From: Shewanella gelidii
Lineage (GTDB): Bacteria; Pseudomonadota; Gammaproteobacteria; Enterobacterales; Shewanellaceae
Assembly: GCF_014647855.1 (NCBI RefSeq)
Contig: NZ_BMPZ01000002.1
Span: forward strand, 248,001 to 312,000
Length of the DNA stretch: 64,000 nt
Direction of reading: 5' to 3'
Shown here: positions 29,801-40,600 of the stretch, in pieces
Layout: every line of letters begins with the position of its first letter
How positions within the stretch are numbered: the first letter of the stretch is position 1
Program-made: the position numbers and the translations under genes
Notes under the pieces: model-generated
Told to the model about the DNA's origin: nothing
Seen by the model: the letters and a program-made list of their open reading frames with translations, nothing else
Databases searched by the model: none

Positions 29801-32646
29801 GTCGACTGGGGGGCAGGCGTTGCCGGAACTTTATTGGCAACTTTTGCTTGAATGTCGCTTAAGTTTTGGATTTCTGATTCGACAATATGCTGGTAGATAT
29901 CTCGGCCACCAAGGCTCACCTCTTTGATCAGCGACAATTTACCTTGATGTTGAATTTGTGTATCTAAACGTTGGCCAAGGGCAACTTTTTGGCCTGCACT
30001 TTGGCTGACGAGCAATTGTGAGCATTGATTTTCACTAATGTTTGTCACGATGGCTGCTGTGTCTTGATTGCTATTGAGCTGCGTATTGCACAATAAACCA
30101 TGAAGCAAGCTAGCCATACCTGATGCCGCATAACAATGCCCCATACGTTGTTCTGCTTGGGTTTGCTGTGCATGTGACAAGGGCATTTGTGCAACGGCTA
30201 GCGGCGCAAGTCCTTCACTGCCGGGGGCAAGATTTAACTCTAAAAGGCTGATCTCTTGACTAGTTCGTGCCGTTTGGTTCAGCAGCTCTTGAGTAATGCC
30301 GGGGGCTTGGTTGCTTGAGCCGAATGCAAGCCCTTCAATTTTGCCATAAACTTTCTCAGCTCCGACTTGATGTGGACTTTGGAGAACAATAGCCCCCGCA
30401 CCTTCGCCGACGCGCCAGTGTTGGTTATCTTCGCTGAGTACGCTGGGTGCTAATGCGACAGGGTCGATTTGGTTTTTGAGAATCACTTGCTCGGCACTGC
30501 CTGATAAATCGACAGCAGCAATGACCACAGCATCCAGATGTTCTTGGCTCATTAAATTTTCAGCAACATCAATACAGCGGCTCACAGATTGATCGCCTGC
30601 TGAAATGGTAAATGCTGGACCATTAAAGTCCCAAAGTGACGCGATGCGCGACGCCATAATATTGCCGATGAAACTGGTGTACTGATTTAGCTTGGCTGCG
30701 TCGAGAACACTATCCATTGCAATTGCTTCAAGGGATTGATATTCGGTGTCGCTAAGCGCAACACCCATATCCGCTAGACTGTCAGCGAGTTGCGTATGCA
30801 GGTTCACCCGACCACGGAACTGATGTAGCTCAAGCTCTGTTTCCATTGCGACGAGTACCGCAACTTTTTGGCCATTTTCAAGGCCTGCGTCAAGAATGGC
30901 TTCGTCAGCAACTTTCATTAACATCAATTGCTGTGGGATCAAACGATCATCTTCATTGGGTGGCAATTTAAAGCGTAAAAAGTCGAGTTCAAAACTATCG
31001 ACATATGCACCTTGTGGAATGCCCTCTAATCCAAATTGACTTAAGACCTGCGGATGTTTTTCGAGGCCTTTCCAGCGCTGTGCTGGTAACTCTCTAAAGC
31101 CATCGCCATTGGTTGCGATGGCATGATTGATAGCATTAATACTGGCGAGCGTGCCAAAGTGTGCAGCGGCACCGGTAATGGCCAACGGTTGTGGTGTGTA
31201 TTGCACGGGTTCTGCAGTTTGTTCGCTGGCGGCGCGAGAGTAAGACTCTAATAATAAGTGCGCATTACAACCACCAAACCCAAATACTGAAACACCTGCG
31301 TGACGCTCTGGGTTCCCCGGTTTGCTCGGCCAAGCCTGAACTTCCGTTGGTAAACTATGAGCGCCAAATAAGCCTTCTGGCGAGGCGATCGGAGCCGAGA
31401 GATTAATACTTGGAGGCAGTTGACCAGTTTGCATTGCGAAGATCATTTTCATAATCCCCGGCATGCCCGCAGCCGTGAGGAGGTGGCTAAGGTTTGATTT
31501 TGCTGAGCCAAGTAAGGGTGCTGGCGTATTGTCGAGCTTATCGCTAAAGAAGCGTTCCATCGAGGTGAGCTCGACTTTATCGCCCAGCGGTGTCCCTGTT
31601 GCATGGCACTCAATTACTTCAATGGTTTCTGGACGAATATCACTGGCTTCATAAGCACGTTCAAAGGCTTGTACTTGACCTTTGCTGTTTGGGCTCAGGA
31701 CGAACTGGCCTTTGCCGTCATTTGATAAACCAATGCCATTCACGACCGCATAGATTTTGTCGCCATCGCGTTCTGCATCATCAAGGCGTTTGAGGACTAA
31801 TACTCCGGCGCCTTCGCCAGCAAATAGGCCTTTACTGTTGCCATCGAACGGCGCAGAAATGCCGTGTTCAGGATAAGCATGGAAAATGGAGAAACCCATA
31901 TTGATGAAGAATGGATCGGCACCAGAGACTGCGCCGGCCAACATCATGTCTGCTTTACCCGTTAGCAAATAGTCACAGGCGAGCTTGAGTGAATATACTG
32001 AGCTTGCACATGCGGCATCGAGGCTGAGTTGGGCTTGACCAAGACCTAATGCGTCAGCAACGACTTTCGATGCATTTTGGGCAATCGCACCGTTGTGTGG
32101 GTTCGCAGAATGAGGCTGTTGCGTTGCTTGGAAACCTTGGAGGCGAAAGTTTTCATTTCCAAGCTTTTGTTGTAGTGCTTGTTCAACCACGCCGTGGTAA
32201 AGGGGCAAAAACAGCTCATTGGATTTCGCGGTAGGGAACGATAAGGTGCCCATCACAATGCCGGTTTTGTCCAGCTTTGGAGAATTGAGATCGACCCCTG
32301 CGTCTGCAAGTGCCTTGCGGCTGGTATCAAGTGCCCACAAGAAGCTCTCATCCAGGCCATCAAATTGCTCTGGGTTTAAACGGTAACCATTGGCGTTGAA
32401 CTGAAAGTCGCGAATATAACCGCCTTTATCGCAGTAAAAACGATCTGACTCGCCTTGTTCACCACGATAGCTAGCGACTTCTGCACCAAGCTTTTGTGGA
32501 TCAATGGTGGTGCGTGAATCTTTCTTGTCCAGCAAGTTTTGCCAGAACTGCTGCGGCGTATCGGCATCTGGATACAAGTTGGCTAAGCCAACGATGGCAA
32601 TTTTACAAGAGTTTGCCGCAGGTTTAGATTTGAATTGAGAACTCAC
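26890..32646 (-). CDS. pfaC: PUFA synthase subunit PfaC (KS-CLF-DH-DH)
   Basis: A 1918-residue subunit of the PUFA synthase. Residues ~10-470 are a ketosynthase with active cysteine near 211 (LDAACASS). Residues ~480-900 are a second ketosynthase fold that reads SAGDQSVSR where the cysteine should be, i.e. a chain-length factor. An Ala/Pro/Gln-rich linker follows. Two FabA-like double-hotdog dehydratase regions come next, with CHFKGDQVMAGS near 1372 and FHFHQDPVMPGS near 1818, which dehydrate and isomerise to place the cis double bonds. The start is GTG at 32646, overlapping the pfaB stop as GTGA with GAAGGAGAA just upstream, so translation is coupled. The domain order matches known EPA and DHA synthases. 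Confidence 0.96.
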   Translation of the reverse strand: MSSQFKSKPAANSCKIAIVGLANLYPDADTPQQFWQNLLDKKDSRTTIDPQKLGAEVASYRGEQGESDRFYCDKGGYIRDFQFNANGYRLNPEQFDGLDESFLWALDTSRKALADAGVDLNSPKLDKTGIVMGTLSFPTAKSNELFLPLYHGVVEQALQQKLGNENFRLQGFQATQQPHSANPHNGAIAQNASKVVADALGLGQAQLSLDAACASSVYSLKLACDYLLTGKADMMLAGAVSGADPFFINMGFSIFHAYPEHGISAPFDGNSKGLFAGEGAGVLVLKRLDDAERDGDKIYAVVNGIGLSNDGKGQFVLSPNSKGQVQAFERAYEASDIRPETIEVIECHATGTPLGDKVELTSMERFFSDKLDNTPAPLLGSAKSNLSHLLTAAGMPGIMKMIFAMQTGQLPPSINLSAPIASPEGLFGAHSLPTEVQAWPSKPGNPERHAGVSVFGFGGCNAHLLLESYSRAASEQTAEPVQYTPQPLAITGAAAHFGTLASINAINHAIATNGDGFRELPAQRWKGLEKHPQVLSQFGLEGIPQGAYVDSFELDFLRFKLPPNEDDRLIPQQLMLMKVADEAILDAGLENGQKVAVLVAMETELELHQFRGRVNLHTQLADSLADMGVALSDTEYQSLEAIAMDSVLDAAKLNQYTSFIGNIMASRIASLWDFNGPAFTISAGDQSVSRCIDVAENLMSQEHLDAVVIAAVDLSGSAEQVILKNQIDPVALAPSVLSEDNQHWRVGEGAGAIVLQSPHQVGAEKVYGKIEGLAFGSSNQAPGITQELLNQTARTSQEISLLELNLAPGSEGLAPLAVAQMPLSHAQQTQAEQRMGHCYAASGMASLLHGLLCNTQLNSNQDTAAIVTNISENQCSQLLVSQSAGQKVALGQRLDTQIQHQGKLSLIKEVSLGGRDIYQHIVESEIQNLSDIQAKVANKVPATPAPQSTPISAQTPPTLTPVSVAVTHTIGNLNHMTQPIQEPVKLSGDDAVALKQNQIKAQEAHKAFLASREAGLKLADAVIQAQLSGQQILPQTAQVTAASATASSTPAEAQPNLEPKLAPNHALVGNYVAPVPAHKPCIWDYHDLVEYAEGDIAKVFGSDYAVIDSYSRRVRLPTTDYLLVSRVTKLDAKMLEFKPCTMTTEYDIPVDAPYLVDGQIPWAVAVESGQCDLMLISYLGVDFENKGDRVYRLLDCTLTFLGDLPRGGDTLRYDISINNFARNGDTLLFFFSYECFVGDKMILKMDGGCAGFFTDQELADGKGVIRTEDEIKARNMAVKQTFNPLLNCPQTQFDYTQIHKLLSADIGGCFGGEHAAHQAATGQQNSLCFASEKFLMIEEVSKLDRQGGAWGLGLIEGHKQLAPDHWYFPCHFKGDQVMAGSLMAEGCGQLLQFYMLHMGMHTQVKNGRFQPLENASQKVRCRGQVLPQHGTLTYRMEVTEIGFSPRPYAKANIDILLNGKAVVDFQNLGVMIREEEECVLYPLLDAESTPVAAPAATTQASINAPLMAQVPDLAAAPNKGVIPLQHVEAPETPDYPNRVPDTVPFTPYHMFEFATGNIENCFGPDFSIYRGMIPPRTPCGDLQLTTRVVEVNGKRGDFKTPSSCIAEYEVPENAWYFDKNNHPTLMPYSVLMEISLQPNGFISGYMGTTLGFPGEELFFRNLDGNGKMLRKVDLRGKTIVNDSKLLSTVMAGTNIIQSFSFELSTDGEPFYLGNAVFGYFKGAALKDQLGLDNGKVTQPWHVENNRKPDHQIDLLDKNTRYFNAPANQEHYSLAGGQLNFIDTVEIVDDGGKAGKGYLYAERTIDPSDWFFQFHFHQDPVMPGSLGVEAIIELMQTYALTHDLGKDLVNPKFGQIESEVKWKYRGQINPLNKQMSLDVHITDVRKENGRVVVVGDANLSKDGLRIYEVSDIAICLEEA

Positions 32647-34667
32647 TGAGGTTCTCCTTCTACTAGTTGTGTTTGGTTTGATTGATTGGATACCGTCCCT
32701 GCTGGGGATTGTGTTGCCAATTGATGTTGCAAACCGTTTAAAAGCGGACTGAGGGTCATATCGACACGATGGCTGATGAGCGGGGCGAGGGCTTTAAGTA
32801 AATTCATCGCATCATCGCCACCTTTAGCATTCATCGGTACCGTGCAACAGGCGTTGCTTTGACCATCGGCTTTGTTAATTTTGTCTATGAGGGTGCTGGT
32901 TTGTCGGTCAGCACCGACTTCCACAAATAGTTTGGCACCTTGTTCACGGCTGGCTTGAATTAGCTGGGTAAAATCTAGGCGGTTGCAAAACGTGTCTGCA
33001 ATAGATTTCGCGATTACGTCGCTATCAATTTTGCCAGTATGCGGAAGTTGCACCATTTGGTTCTGCGCCGCACTAATGAAGCGTGTTGCAGACGCTGAGT
33101 GGTTCACGTCTGCTTTCGTCGGCTGGTGGTAAAACTCAAGTACTGCTTGATGCTGCCCCATTGCTGGTGGCGTGTGCATTGCCGTGACTCGGTTGGCAGC
33201 GATCCCGCGCTTTCCTAGTTTTGACAGCAAATCTCTACAGGTCTGTTCACATCCGGCGATGACACAGGTATCACCCTGGATAATTGGCAGATAAGCCCGG
33301 GGGAACTTTGGTAGTAGATCTAAAATGGGTTGCGCAGGGCTGCGAACCACAAAGCTATTCCATTGGATGGGCTCAGTCACTGAAACCTGCCAAGCTTCGC
33401 GAACTGCGGTTAAGTTTCCAGAAATTGCCGTGGTAAAAATGGGGCTGGTTTGAGTGGCTTCAATTAACTGGTGCGGCGCTTGCCAGACATCAAGGCTCGC
33501 CCACATTGCCGCTTCTCCCATGGAATAACCAAGGGCGTAGGCTGGACGAATTGCAAATTCTTGCGTGAGTATCTTGGTCAAGACATAACTTGCACCCACA
33601 CCAGCTATCGCTAATTCACCCAAAGACATCTCGTCAGCAATGCCTGCTGAAGGGTAAATGCGTTTCGCTTGCAAGGTTTCCTCAAAATCTCCTTCGCGTT
33701 CTAAACGTGCATAGAGTGCTGGGAAATATTGATGCAAGCTGTTCAGCATATTGGGATAAACGGTGCCGACACCGGGATAGACAAAGCTTAACGCCTGTTG
33801 TCCAAGCGGGGTCGCACTGAAATAACTTCCTGCGGGGGTCTTATAGCTCGAATCTTCTTTGTCAAAAATTTCGACGAGCGCTTTTTGCATTCCACTAATT
33901 TCAGTTGCAAGACCACTTCTATGGGCGGCTTGGAGGACTAACGCATACCTTTTGGTGTCACCATTCGCTTGATAAGCGAGCAGCGATTCTAGCATCGTCG
34001 TCTGTATACATTGAGTGGTGATGCTTGATGCTGCGAGCTGCTCCAGTTGTTCACTGAATTCAATTTGTGTATCGGCAGCAATAATAAAAAATAGGCGCTT
34101 GTCATTTAAAATTGAAATGGCAGGTGCACTTGCCGTACCTTGGGTCAGTACCCAAGTTGATTGAGCCAGTTCCAGGCTAGCGACCCGAGCTTGATGTGGA
34201 CGAGTAAACCAATAATGGCTTGCTTTGTCGGCATCCAAACTGAAATGGCGCGTGTGTAAACTGTCAATCAACTGCAATAACGCATCGAATTGCTCGGTTG
34301 CCGAGGATTCGCTGTGATTGATCTTGGCTGTTATATCCGTCGATTGGCGTCGAGCGTGTTCAACGGCTGACGCAAACGTCTCACCGCAGCCAACTAGGAC
34401 TGCATGGGGGTGACACTTTTGTTTAGCTGCTGTTAACGCGGGTAGCATCCAGATATTCTGATCGTTGCAGCGCAAGGCAATACACTGACCTTGGCTGAGT
34501 TTTTCTTGCGCTTGATGTAAGGTGTGGTCGAGATTTGCAGCGTCTTTTGTCACCTCTAGGGTGACAAAAGAAAGCGCTGCAATTGTCGAAGGAGCCCGAT
34601 TAACGGCCCCTTTAAGCAGCGCAACTCGCAGGGGCATCTTCGATGATGAATCCGCTACATTAGCCAC
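32643..34667 (-). CDS. pfaB: PUFA synthase subunit PfaB (acyltransferase)
   Basis: A 674-residue subunit with an acyltransferase domain; the nucleophile is in GYSMGEAAMW (residues ~385-395), and the C-terminal half contains KLFVEVGADRQTSTLI, typical of malonyl/acyl transferases. PfaB is reported to influence whether EPA or DHA is the final product. I see no separate ketosynthase active site. The start chosen is GTG at 34667, overlapping the pfaA stop by eight bases and preceded by GAGGAG seven bases upstream. Upstream in-frame codons would lie inside pfaA and encode unrelated sequence. The stop overlaps the pfaC start by four bases. Confidence 0.93.
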   Translation of the reverse strand: MANVADSSSKMPLRVALLKGAVNRAPSTIAALSFVTLEVTKDAANLDHTLHQAQEKLSQGQCIALRCNDQNIWMLPALTAAKQKCHPHAVLVGCGETFASAVEHARRQSTDITAKINHSESSATEQFDALLQLIDSLHTRHFSLDADKASHYWFTRPHQARVASLELAQSTWVLTQGTASAPAISILNDKRLFFIIAADTQIEFSEQLEQLAASSITTQCIQTTMLESLLAYQANGDTKRYALVLQAAHRSGLATEISGMQKALVEIFDKEDSSYKTPAGSYFSATPLGQQALSFVYPGVGTVYPNMLNSLHQYFPALYARLEREGDFEETLQAKRIYPSAGIADEMSLGELAIAGVGASYVLTKILTQEFAIRPAYALGYSMGEAAMWASLDVWQAPHQLIEATQTSPIFTTAISGNLTAVREAWQVSVTEPIQWNSFVVRSPAQPILDLLPKFPRAYLPIIQGDTCVIAGCEQTCRDLLSKLGKRGIAANRVTAMHTPPAMGQHQAVLEFYHQPTKADVNHSASATRFISAAQNQMVQLPHTGKIDSDVIAKSIADTFCNRLDFTQLIQASREQGAKLFVEVGADRQTSTLIDKINKADGQSNACCTVPMNAKGGDDAMNLLKALAPLISHRVDMTLSPLLNGLQHQLATQSPAGTVSNQSNQTQLVEGEPQ

Positions 34668-37600
34668 GTGCTTGCTCCTCAATACCAATCGCTTTGGCTT
34701 GGTTTTGTAAAAAGGCATCGTTGATGCTTTTACTGACCGTGACCTTGGCGCCGAGCATTTGTGCGCTGATACGACCATCTGCATGGTATAAGCGAACATT
34801 GGCTTGAAGTTGACGACTACTCGTTTTCACGACATCTAATTCTAGCCAAGCTTCCTCTCCCCACGCCAGTGGAGAAAATGAATCAAACCGCTCTATAGCC
34901 GATGGCAAGCTTGCTGCATCATGGGTCATACGCGCCCACACCAGCATAGCTTGTAGCAGATAATCTTCCGCAAAAGGTTGATATCCACCAAACGCTTGTG
35001 TGGGCACAAAAGCGCCACAATCTTGCGATTTCACCTGCGGCATTTGGCAGACTGCAATTAAAGACTGTGCATCAAACTGTACAATGCGTTGCAGCCCTTG
35101 TAAGCGTGGGCCATGAAACAAAGTGCCATCACGATAAAGAGCCGATTTGTCAGCTAAGCTTGCCTTACTTTGCAAGGCGTTATAATCCTGCGTAGATTTT
35201 AACGCGATTGCTGTTTGCTCAAGCGTATCAGTCGCAACCAAGGTCGCTTTATACTGTGGACGCCCTTCGGCGCTAATCAACGCTTGAATACAGGCTTGCC
35301 CTAAGAGGGTCGTAGGCTCCAAGGCTAATGTAAGCTCGATAGCATCTTGGCTTTCAAAAACCACGCCTTTCAGCAACTTATAATCTTGAACCGTAAATAT
35401 TTGTCCGGTCACTTCAGCTGCGGCTTGACGCATCCACTGCAACGCACACACTGTAGGTAACACGCGATTGCCACCAATCACGTGATCCTCAAGAAAGCGC
35501 ATCTGCTGCGGCTCTAGCACTAACGTACGTTGAACCGCTTTTACGAATGGTTTGACGACAGCTTTGATATCTTGCGCAAGCGAACCCTCAGCAGATGCCG
35601 GGGCCGCTTTAAGCTTTTTTACAGCAGCTGCCTCACTATCATCTTGTGAAGAGTCATTGCCTTGCATATCGGTTCCTACGAGTAACTGAATCCCCGTTTC
35701 TCCCAATAATTGTGTAGCAAACAACTCTGCACCAGCTTGTAGTGGAATGACATAAACGCCACGCTCAGTAAACATTTTCTTCAATGCTGGGTTGACCATA
35801 CCGCCGTCCCAAGGTCCCCAGTTAAAGCTCATGACTTTCGCTTGTGGGTGGTTTGCTTGGAACTGAAGGGCTGCTTTGTTCAATATCTCATTTGACATTG
35901 AATAGTCACTTTGGCCTGTATTGCCATAAAAGCCTGCAGCTGATGAGAACATTGCAACGAGTTTAAGCTTGTTGCAGTCCAAAGCGCCGAGCAGTGCTTT
36001 GAGGCCGTTTACTTTGGTGCCATAGACACGGCCTAATTCTTCAAGGGTTTTATCTTGAATGTTTTTGTCGGCGAGAACTCCCGCGCCATGAATTAGACCC
36101 GTCACTTGGTTATTACGAAGTGATGCTTTAATCGCCTCTTCATTGGTAACATCCATACTGATGTATTCAGCACTTGCACCAACTGCTGTAAATGCCGCTA
36201 ATGACTGACTGATCTCAAGGCTACTTTGTACTGGCCATACCAAAGCATCTACTTGTTTCGGCGTTGGTTTGTTGCCACTTGCTAACAGGTGCGCGATAGC
36301 TGCTGGTTTGAGTTCGCTCGCTTGTTTACCTTCGGCCCACTGAGGCAATGTCGTGAGGTGCTCACTTCGTCCTGCAAGGATGAAGTGCGACTGACAACGT
36401 TTGGCTAAAGAAAGTGCACATTCAAACGTGACGCCTTTAGCACCCCCGGTCACCAGAATTTTATCTGAACGATTTAATTCTGCAGCAGGTGTTTTTAGTT
36501 CACTCTCTGTACCGACGAGTTGTACGCGCCCCGTTTGGCTGATCCCCACTTCGTTGGGCTGAGTTTGGCTATCGCCAATTTCAGCGACGATGGCATCTGC
36601 AACTTGGCTTGCATCAAACTCAGGCGAGATATCTAGTGCACGACAAAATACTGTTGGCCATTCGTGGCTGAGTGTTTTAGTGAGGCCTGCAAGTGCTGCT
36701 TGGTTTAATTCAGCGCCCTGTAGTTTGTTGGTATCTAAATAACCAAACCCACCATCAATACGGCTAACTGTCATAAAGCTGCGGCGGCTTTTGGCATCTG
36801 CTGTGAGCACAGGTTGCAAGTGCTTTGCCCAAAGGAATGCCTGTTCAAGCGCTTGCTTTCCGTCATCGCTCAGAATGATCCCTGTGTTATTGCTGTCGGC
36901 AATGATGGCCTGCAAGTGGATAAATCCGGCGATTTGGCCAAGCTTTTCGATGTCAGCAATTAACTGTGTGATTGCAGTTTCGCTGTAATCTGCTGCTTGA
37001 AGGCTAGCTATCTCACTACTTAATGGCGATTGCGGTGCCTTGCCCGGTAAACGTACCACCGCGACTTTGGTGCCGAGCTTTTGTAATTTTTCTGCTAATA
37101 CGCCTGCATTATGACCGTCGTCTGCGATTACAATAACATCGCCTTGAGCGAAGAGATCAAGGTTTGCATCGACGAATGAGCTTGCTAACTTATCCGCCGA
37201 TTTAAGCTTTTTTAGCGCCACCTCGCTGTGTGGAGGAAGTTCAACACTTGGCTCATTACTAGCAGGCGCAACGGTCACTGCAGGTTTATCTGCTACTGGT
37301 GCTGCCTGACCGATTTGCTTTGAAAATAACGCAACAATTTCACCTAAAGTACGGCACTCGCTCATATCTTCAGGATTGAGTTCTGGTAGTTCTGGCAGCT
37401 GATCTTGCACAGTGCCTAGGATCTCGACACGCTTAATCGAATCGATCCCTAAGTCAGCTTCCATGTCCATCTCAAGGGCGAGCATTTCTGCTGGGTAACC
37501 TGTCTTTTCTGCAACTACATCCATCATGACCGTTTGCACTGCGTCAGTGCTTGCTCCCTGTGCTGGGGTGGCAGGCGCTTGTGTGCTTGGTGCTTGTGTT

Positions 37601-40600
37601 GTTGTCTCGGTCTCGCCAAGCTTGCTGTTCATGTAAGCAACAATTTCACCCAGTGTGCGACACTCGGCTAGATCTTCTGGGTTGAGTTCAGGTAAACCCG
37701 GGAGTTCATCTTGAACCGTACCTAGGATTTCTACTCGCTTGATTGAATCAATGCCTAAATCGGCTTCCATATCCATTTCAAGGGCAAGCATCTCGGTTGG
37801 GTAACCGGTTTTTTCTGCAACGACTGACATCATTGTCTTTTCTACTTGTGCGGCATTTAAGCCTGATGTTGCTGGCGTTGGCGCTGAAACAGGTGCTGCA
37901 TCAAGTGCAGGAAGTTTGCTATTCATATAAGCAACAATTTCACCTAGCGTGCGACACTCCGCTAAATCCTCTGGGTTGAGCTCAGGCAAATCGGGGAGTT
38001 CATCTTGCACGGTACCTAAGATTTCGACGCGCTTAATTGAGTCGATGCCTAAATCGGCTTCCATATCCATTTCAAGGGCCAGCATTTCGGTTGGGTAACC
38101 GGTTTTTTCTGCAACAACGGCCATCATGGTGCTTTGTACCGTATCAGCACTGAGTCCTGATGCTGCTTGAGCAGGGACTGCAACTGATACGGCTGCTGGT
38201 GCGACTGCGCCTGGAGCGGGTAGCTTGCTGTTCATGTAGTCGACGATTTCGCCGAGCGTACGGCATTCAGCTAAGTCTTCAGGGCTAAGCTCAGGTAAAC
38301 CTGGGAGCTCATCTTGCACGGTACCTAAGATTTCAACGCGTTTGATTGAATCGATGCCTAAATCGGCTTCCATATCCATTTCAAGGGCAAGCATTTCGGT
38401 TGGGTAACCGGTTTTCTCTGCCACCACATTCATCATGGTTGTTTGCACTTGTTCGGCCGATAAGCCCGCGGCATTTACACTCGCATTTGCTGCCGGCGCT
38501 TGCGCGGCTGGTGCGACATTCGCTGCAGGGAGTTTGCTGTTCATATAATCAACAATTTCACCCAGTGTGCGGCATTCTGCTAAATCTTCAGGGCTAAGCT
38601 CTGGCAAGCTAGGCAGCTCATCTTGAACAGTACCTAAGATTTCAACACGTTTGATAGAATCAATACCTAAGTCAGCTTCCATATCCATGCCTAAATCAAG
38701 CATTTCAGTTGGGTAGCCTGTTTTTTCTGCAACGACATTCATCATGGTCGTTTGTACCGCATCAGCGGTTAAACCTGCTGACGTGACTTGAGTGCTGGCT
38801 GATGCTGATGTTGTAGGCATTTTGCTATTCATATAGGTGACGATTTCACCTAAGGTACGGCATTCTGCTAGGTCTTCAGGACTGAGTTCTGGTAGGTTTG
38901 GTAACTCATCCTGAACGGTGCCTAAGATCTCTACACGTTTGATGGAATCAATGCCCAAGTCGGCTTCCATATCCATTTCAAGATCAAGCATCTCTGTTGG
39001 GTAGCCAGTTTTCTCAGCAACGACAGCAAGCATTACTTTTTCTGCATTTGCGGCTACGGGCGCCGCAACGGGGGTTACGGTAGGCTCTGGCGTGGCTGCT
39101 TGAGCGACGACAGCAGGTGCTTTCGTGACAACCGGTGTCGCTGGAGCTGGAGTAGCAGGCTGGACAGCTGGTGTTGGTGCAACGGGAGTGACAGGAGCAG
39201 GAGCCTGAACAACTGGGGCGGCTATAACAGGGGCTTGCACTTGTGGCTGCGCCATCGGTGCTTGTGCTGCGACAGGCTGAATCGCCGCTTGTGCTGCAGG
39301 TGCGACAGGTGAGGCTGGGCTTGCGCCAATCGCTTGCAGTGCACTTTGACTACTTTGAGCCTGAAGGTTTAAGAACTGTGCATGGCTTTCTAATGTTTGC
39401 GCTTGATGCTGGTGTAGCATTGCCATTGTTACTTGCAAACCTTGTGGGAGTTGCACACCTTGCGCCGCAAGCTTTGCTTGCTCTGTCATCATGGTGGTTA
39501 CGGTTTGCTGATATTGCTGCGGAATCGCGAGGAACTGCTGATGTAATTCAGCAGCTTGTTGTTGCGCTGCGAAGAATTGTGCAAGCGGACTTGTGTCTGC
39601 GACAATTTGGGTTGCAACAGCATTGATAGGTGTATTATTCACGGAAATTTCTCTTGCTTGAGATGCTACTGGTGCTTGTGGGTTATGCACAAGCTTCTCG
39701 ACTTCGACAACTTTTTCGACTTCGACGATTTTCTCAACAATCTTTTCAACTTCAATAATCTTTTCAACCGGTTTCTCGACGATTTGGCTGCTGATTTTTC
39801 CGGTTTCTAAAGACTTCGCCATTTTGCTACGTGTTGCGGGGCTGACATAGTTCGCTGCCACGAGTTTAATATTCATGGGAGAAGATTTAGGTGCAACTGG
39901 ATTCGCTGCTTGGTAAGGGTCAATGGTGTTTAATTCAACACCAGCGACAGCGAGTTGCACTGCGGCGAGTCTAAACTGAACATCACTGTCTGCTTTTGGA
40001 TTCGCATTTAAGCTTACGGCTACAAACTCTTCATTTTGGTTGGCTAGCGTATTTTCAACCAGCTTTTGCAAAATATTTTTCGGTCCGAACTCAACAAAGA
40101 CGCGGGCACCATCGTTGTACATGGTTTCTAGCTGCTTACTGAAATGGACAGACTGCAACATATGCTGTTTGAAAGCAGACTTTATGCCACGGGCATCCTT
40201 TTTATGAAGTGCGCCAGTCGCATTGGAATATAGAGGCTGCTTTGGTTTGGTAAAGCTCACTTCATCAATCGCTGCTGCAAATGGTGCTTGTGCATGGCCG
40301 ACTAGTGGCGTGTGGAATGCACCTGAAACCGGAAGTGAGATTGCTTTAAAGCCTAGTTCTGTCAATGCCTTGGCTGCATCGGCAACGGATTCAGTTGGAC
40401 CTGCAATTACCAGTTGTGTTGGTGCGTTATAGTTTGCAACTTTGACCCCGTCGAATTTCGCAATACAGGCTTCTACGGCTTCAACATCTTCAGCTTTTTT
40501 GGTGATGACAGCGGCCATTGAGCCGGTATCTGCCCCTTCAGCAGGTTTAGCTGCCATTGCGGCACCACGGGCGTAAGCAAGTTGGTAGTATCCCTCTTGA

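Noticed and set aside
30400..31100. PfaC second ketosynthase read as a dead or mutated enzyme
   Set aside because: Lack of the active cysteine at GDQSV is normal for the chain-length-factor domain of PfaC.
32668..34799. Longer PfaB start at 34799
   Set aside because: The extra 44 residues lie inside pfaA and look unrelated to PfaB; the GTG at 34667 has an excellent ribosome binding site.
39100..39810. Plus-strand frames rich in Trp/Arg/Leu opposite the PfaA linkers
   Set aside because: They are antisense shadows of the Ala/Pro/Gln and Val/Glu/Lys repeats in pfaA.
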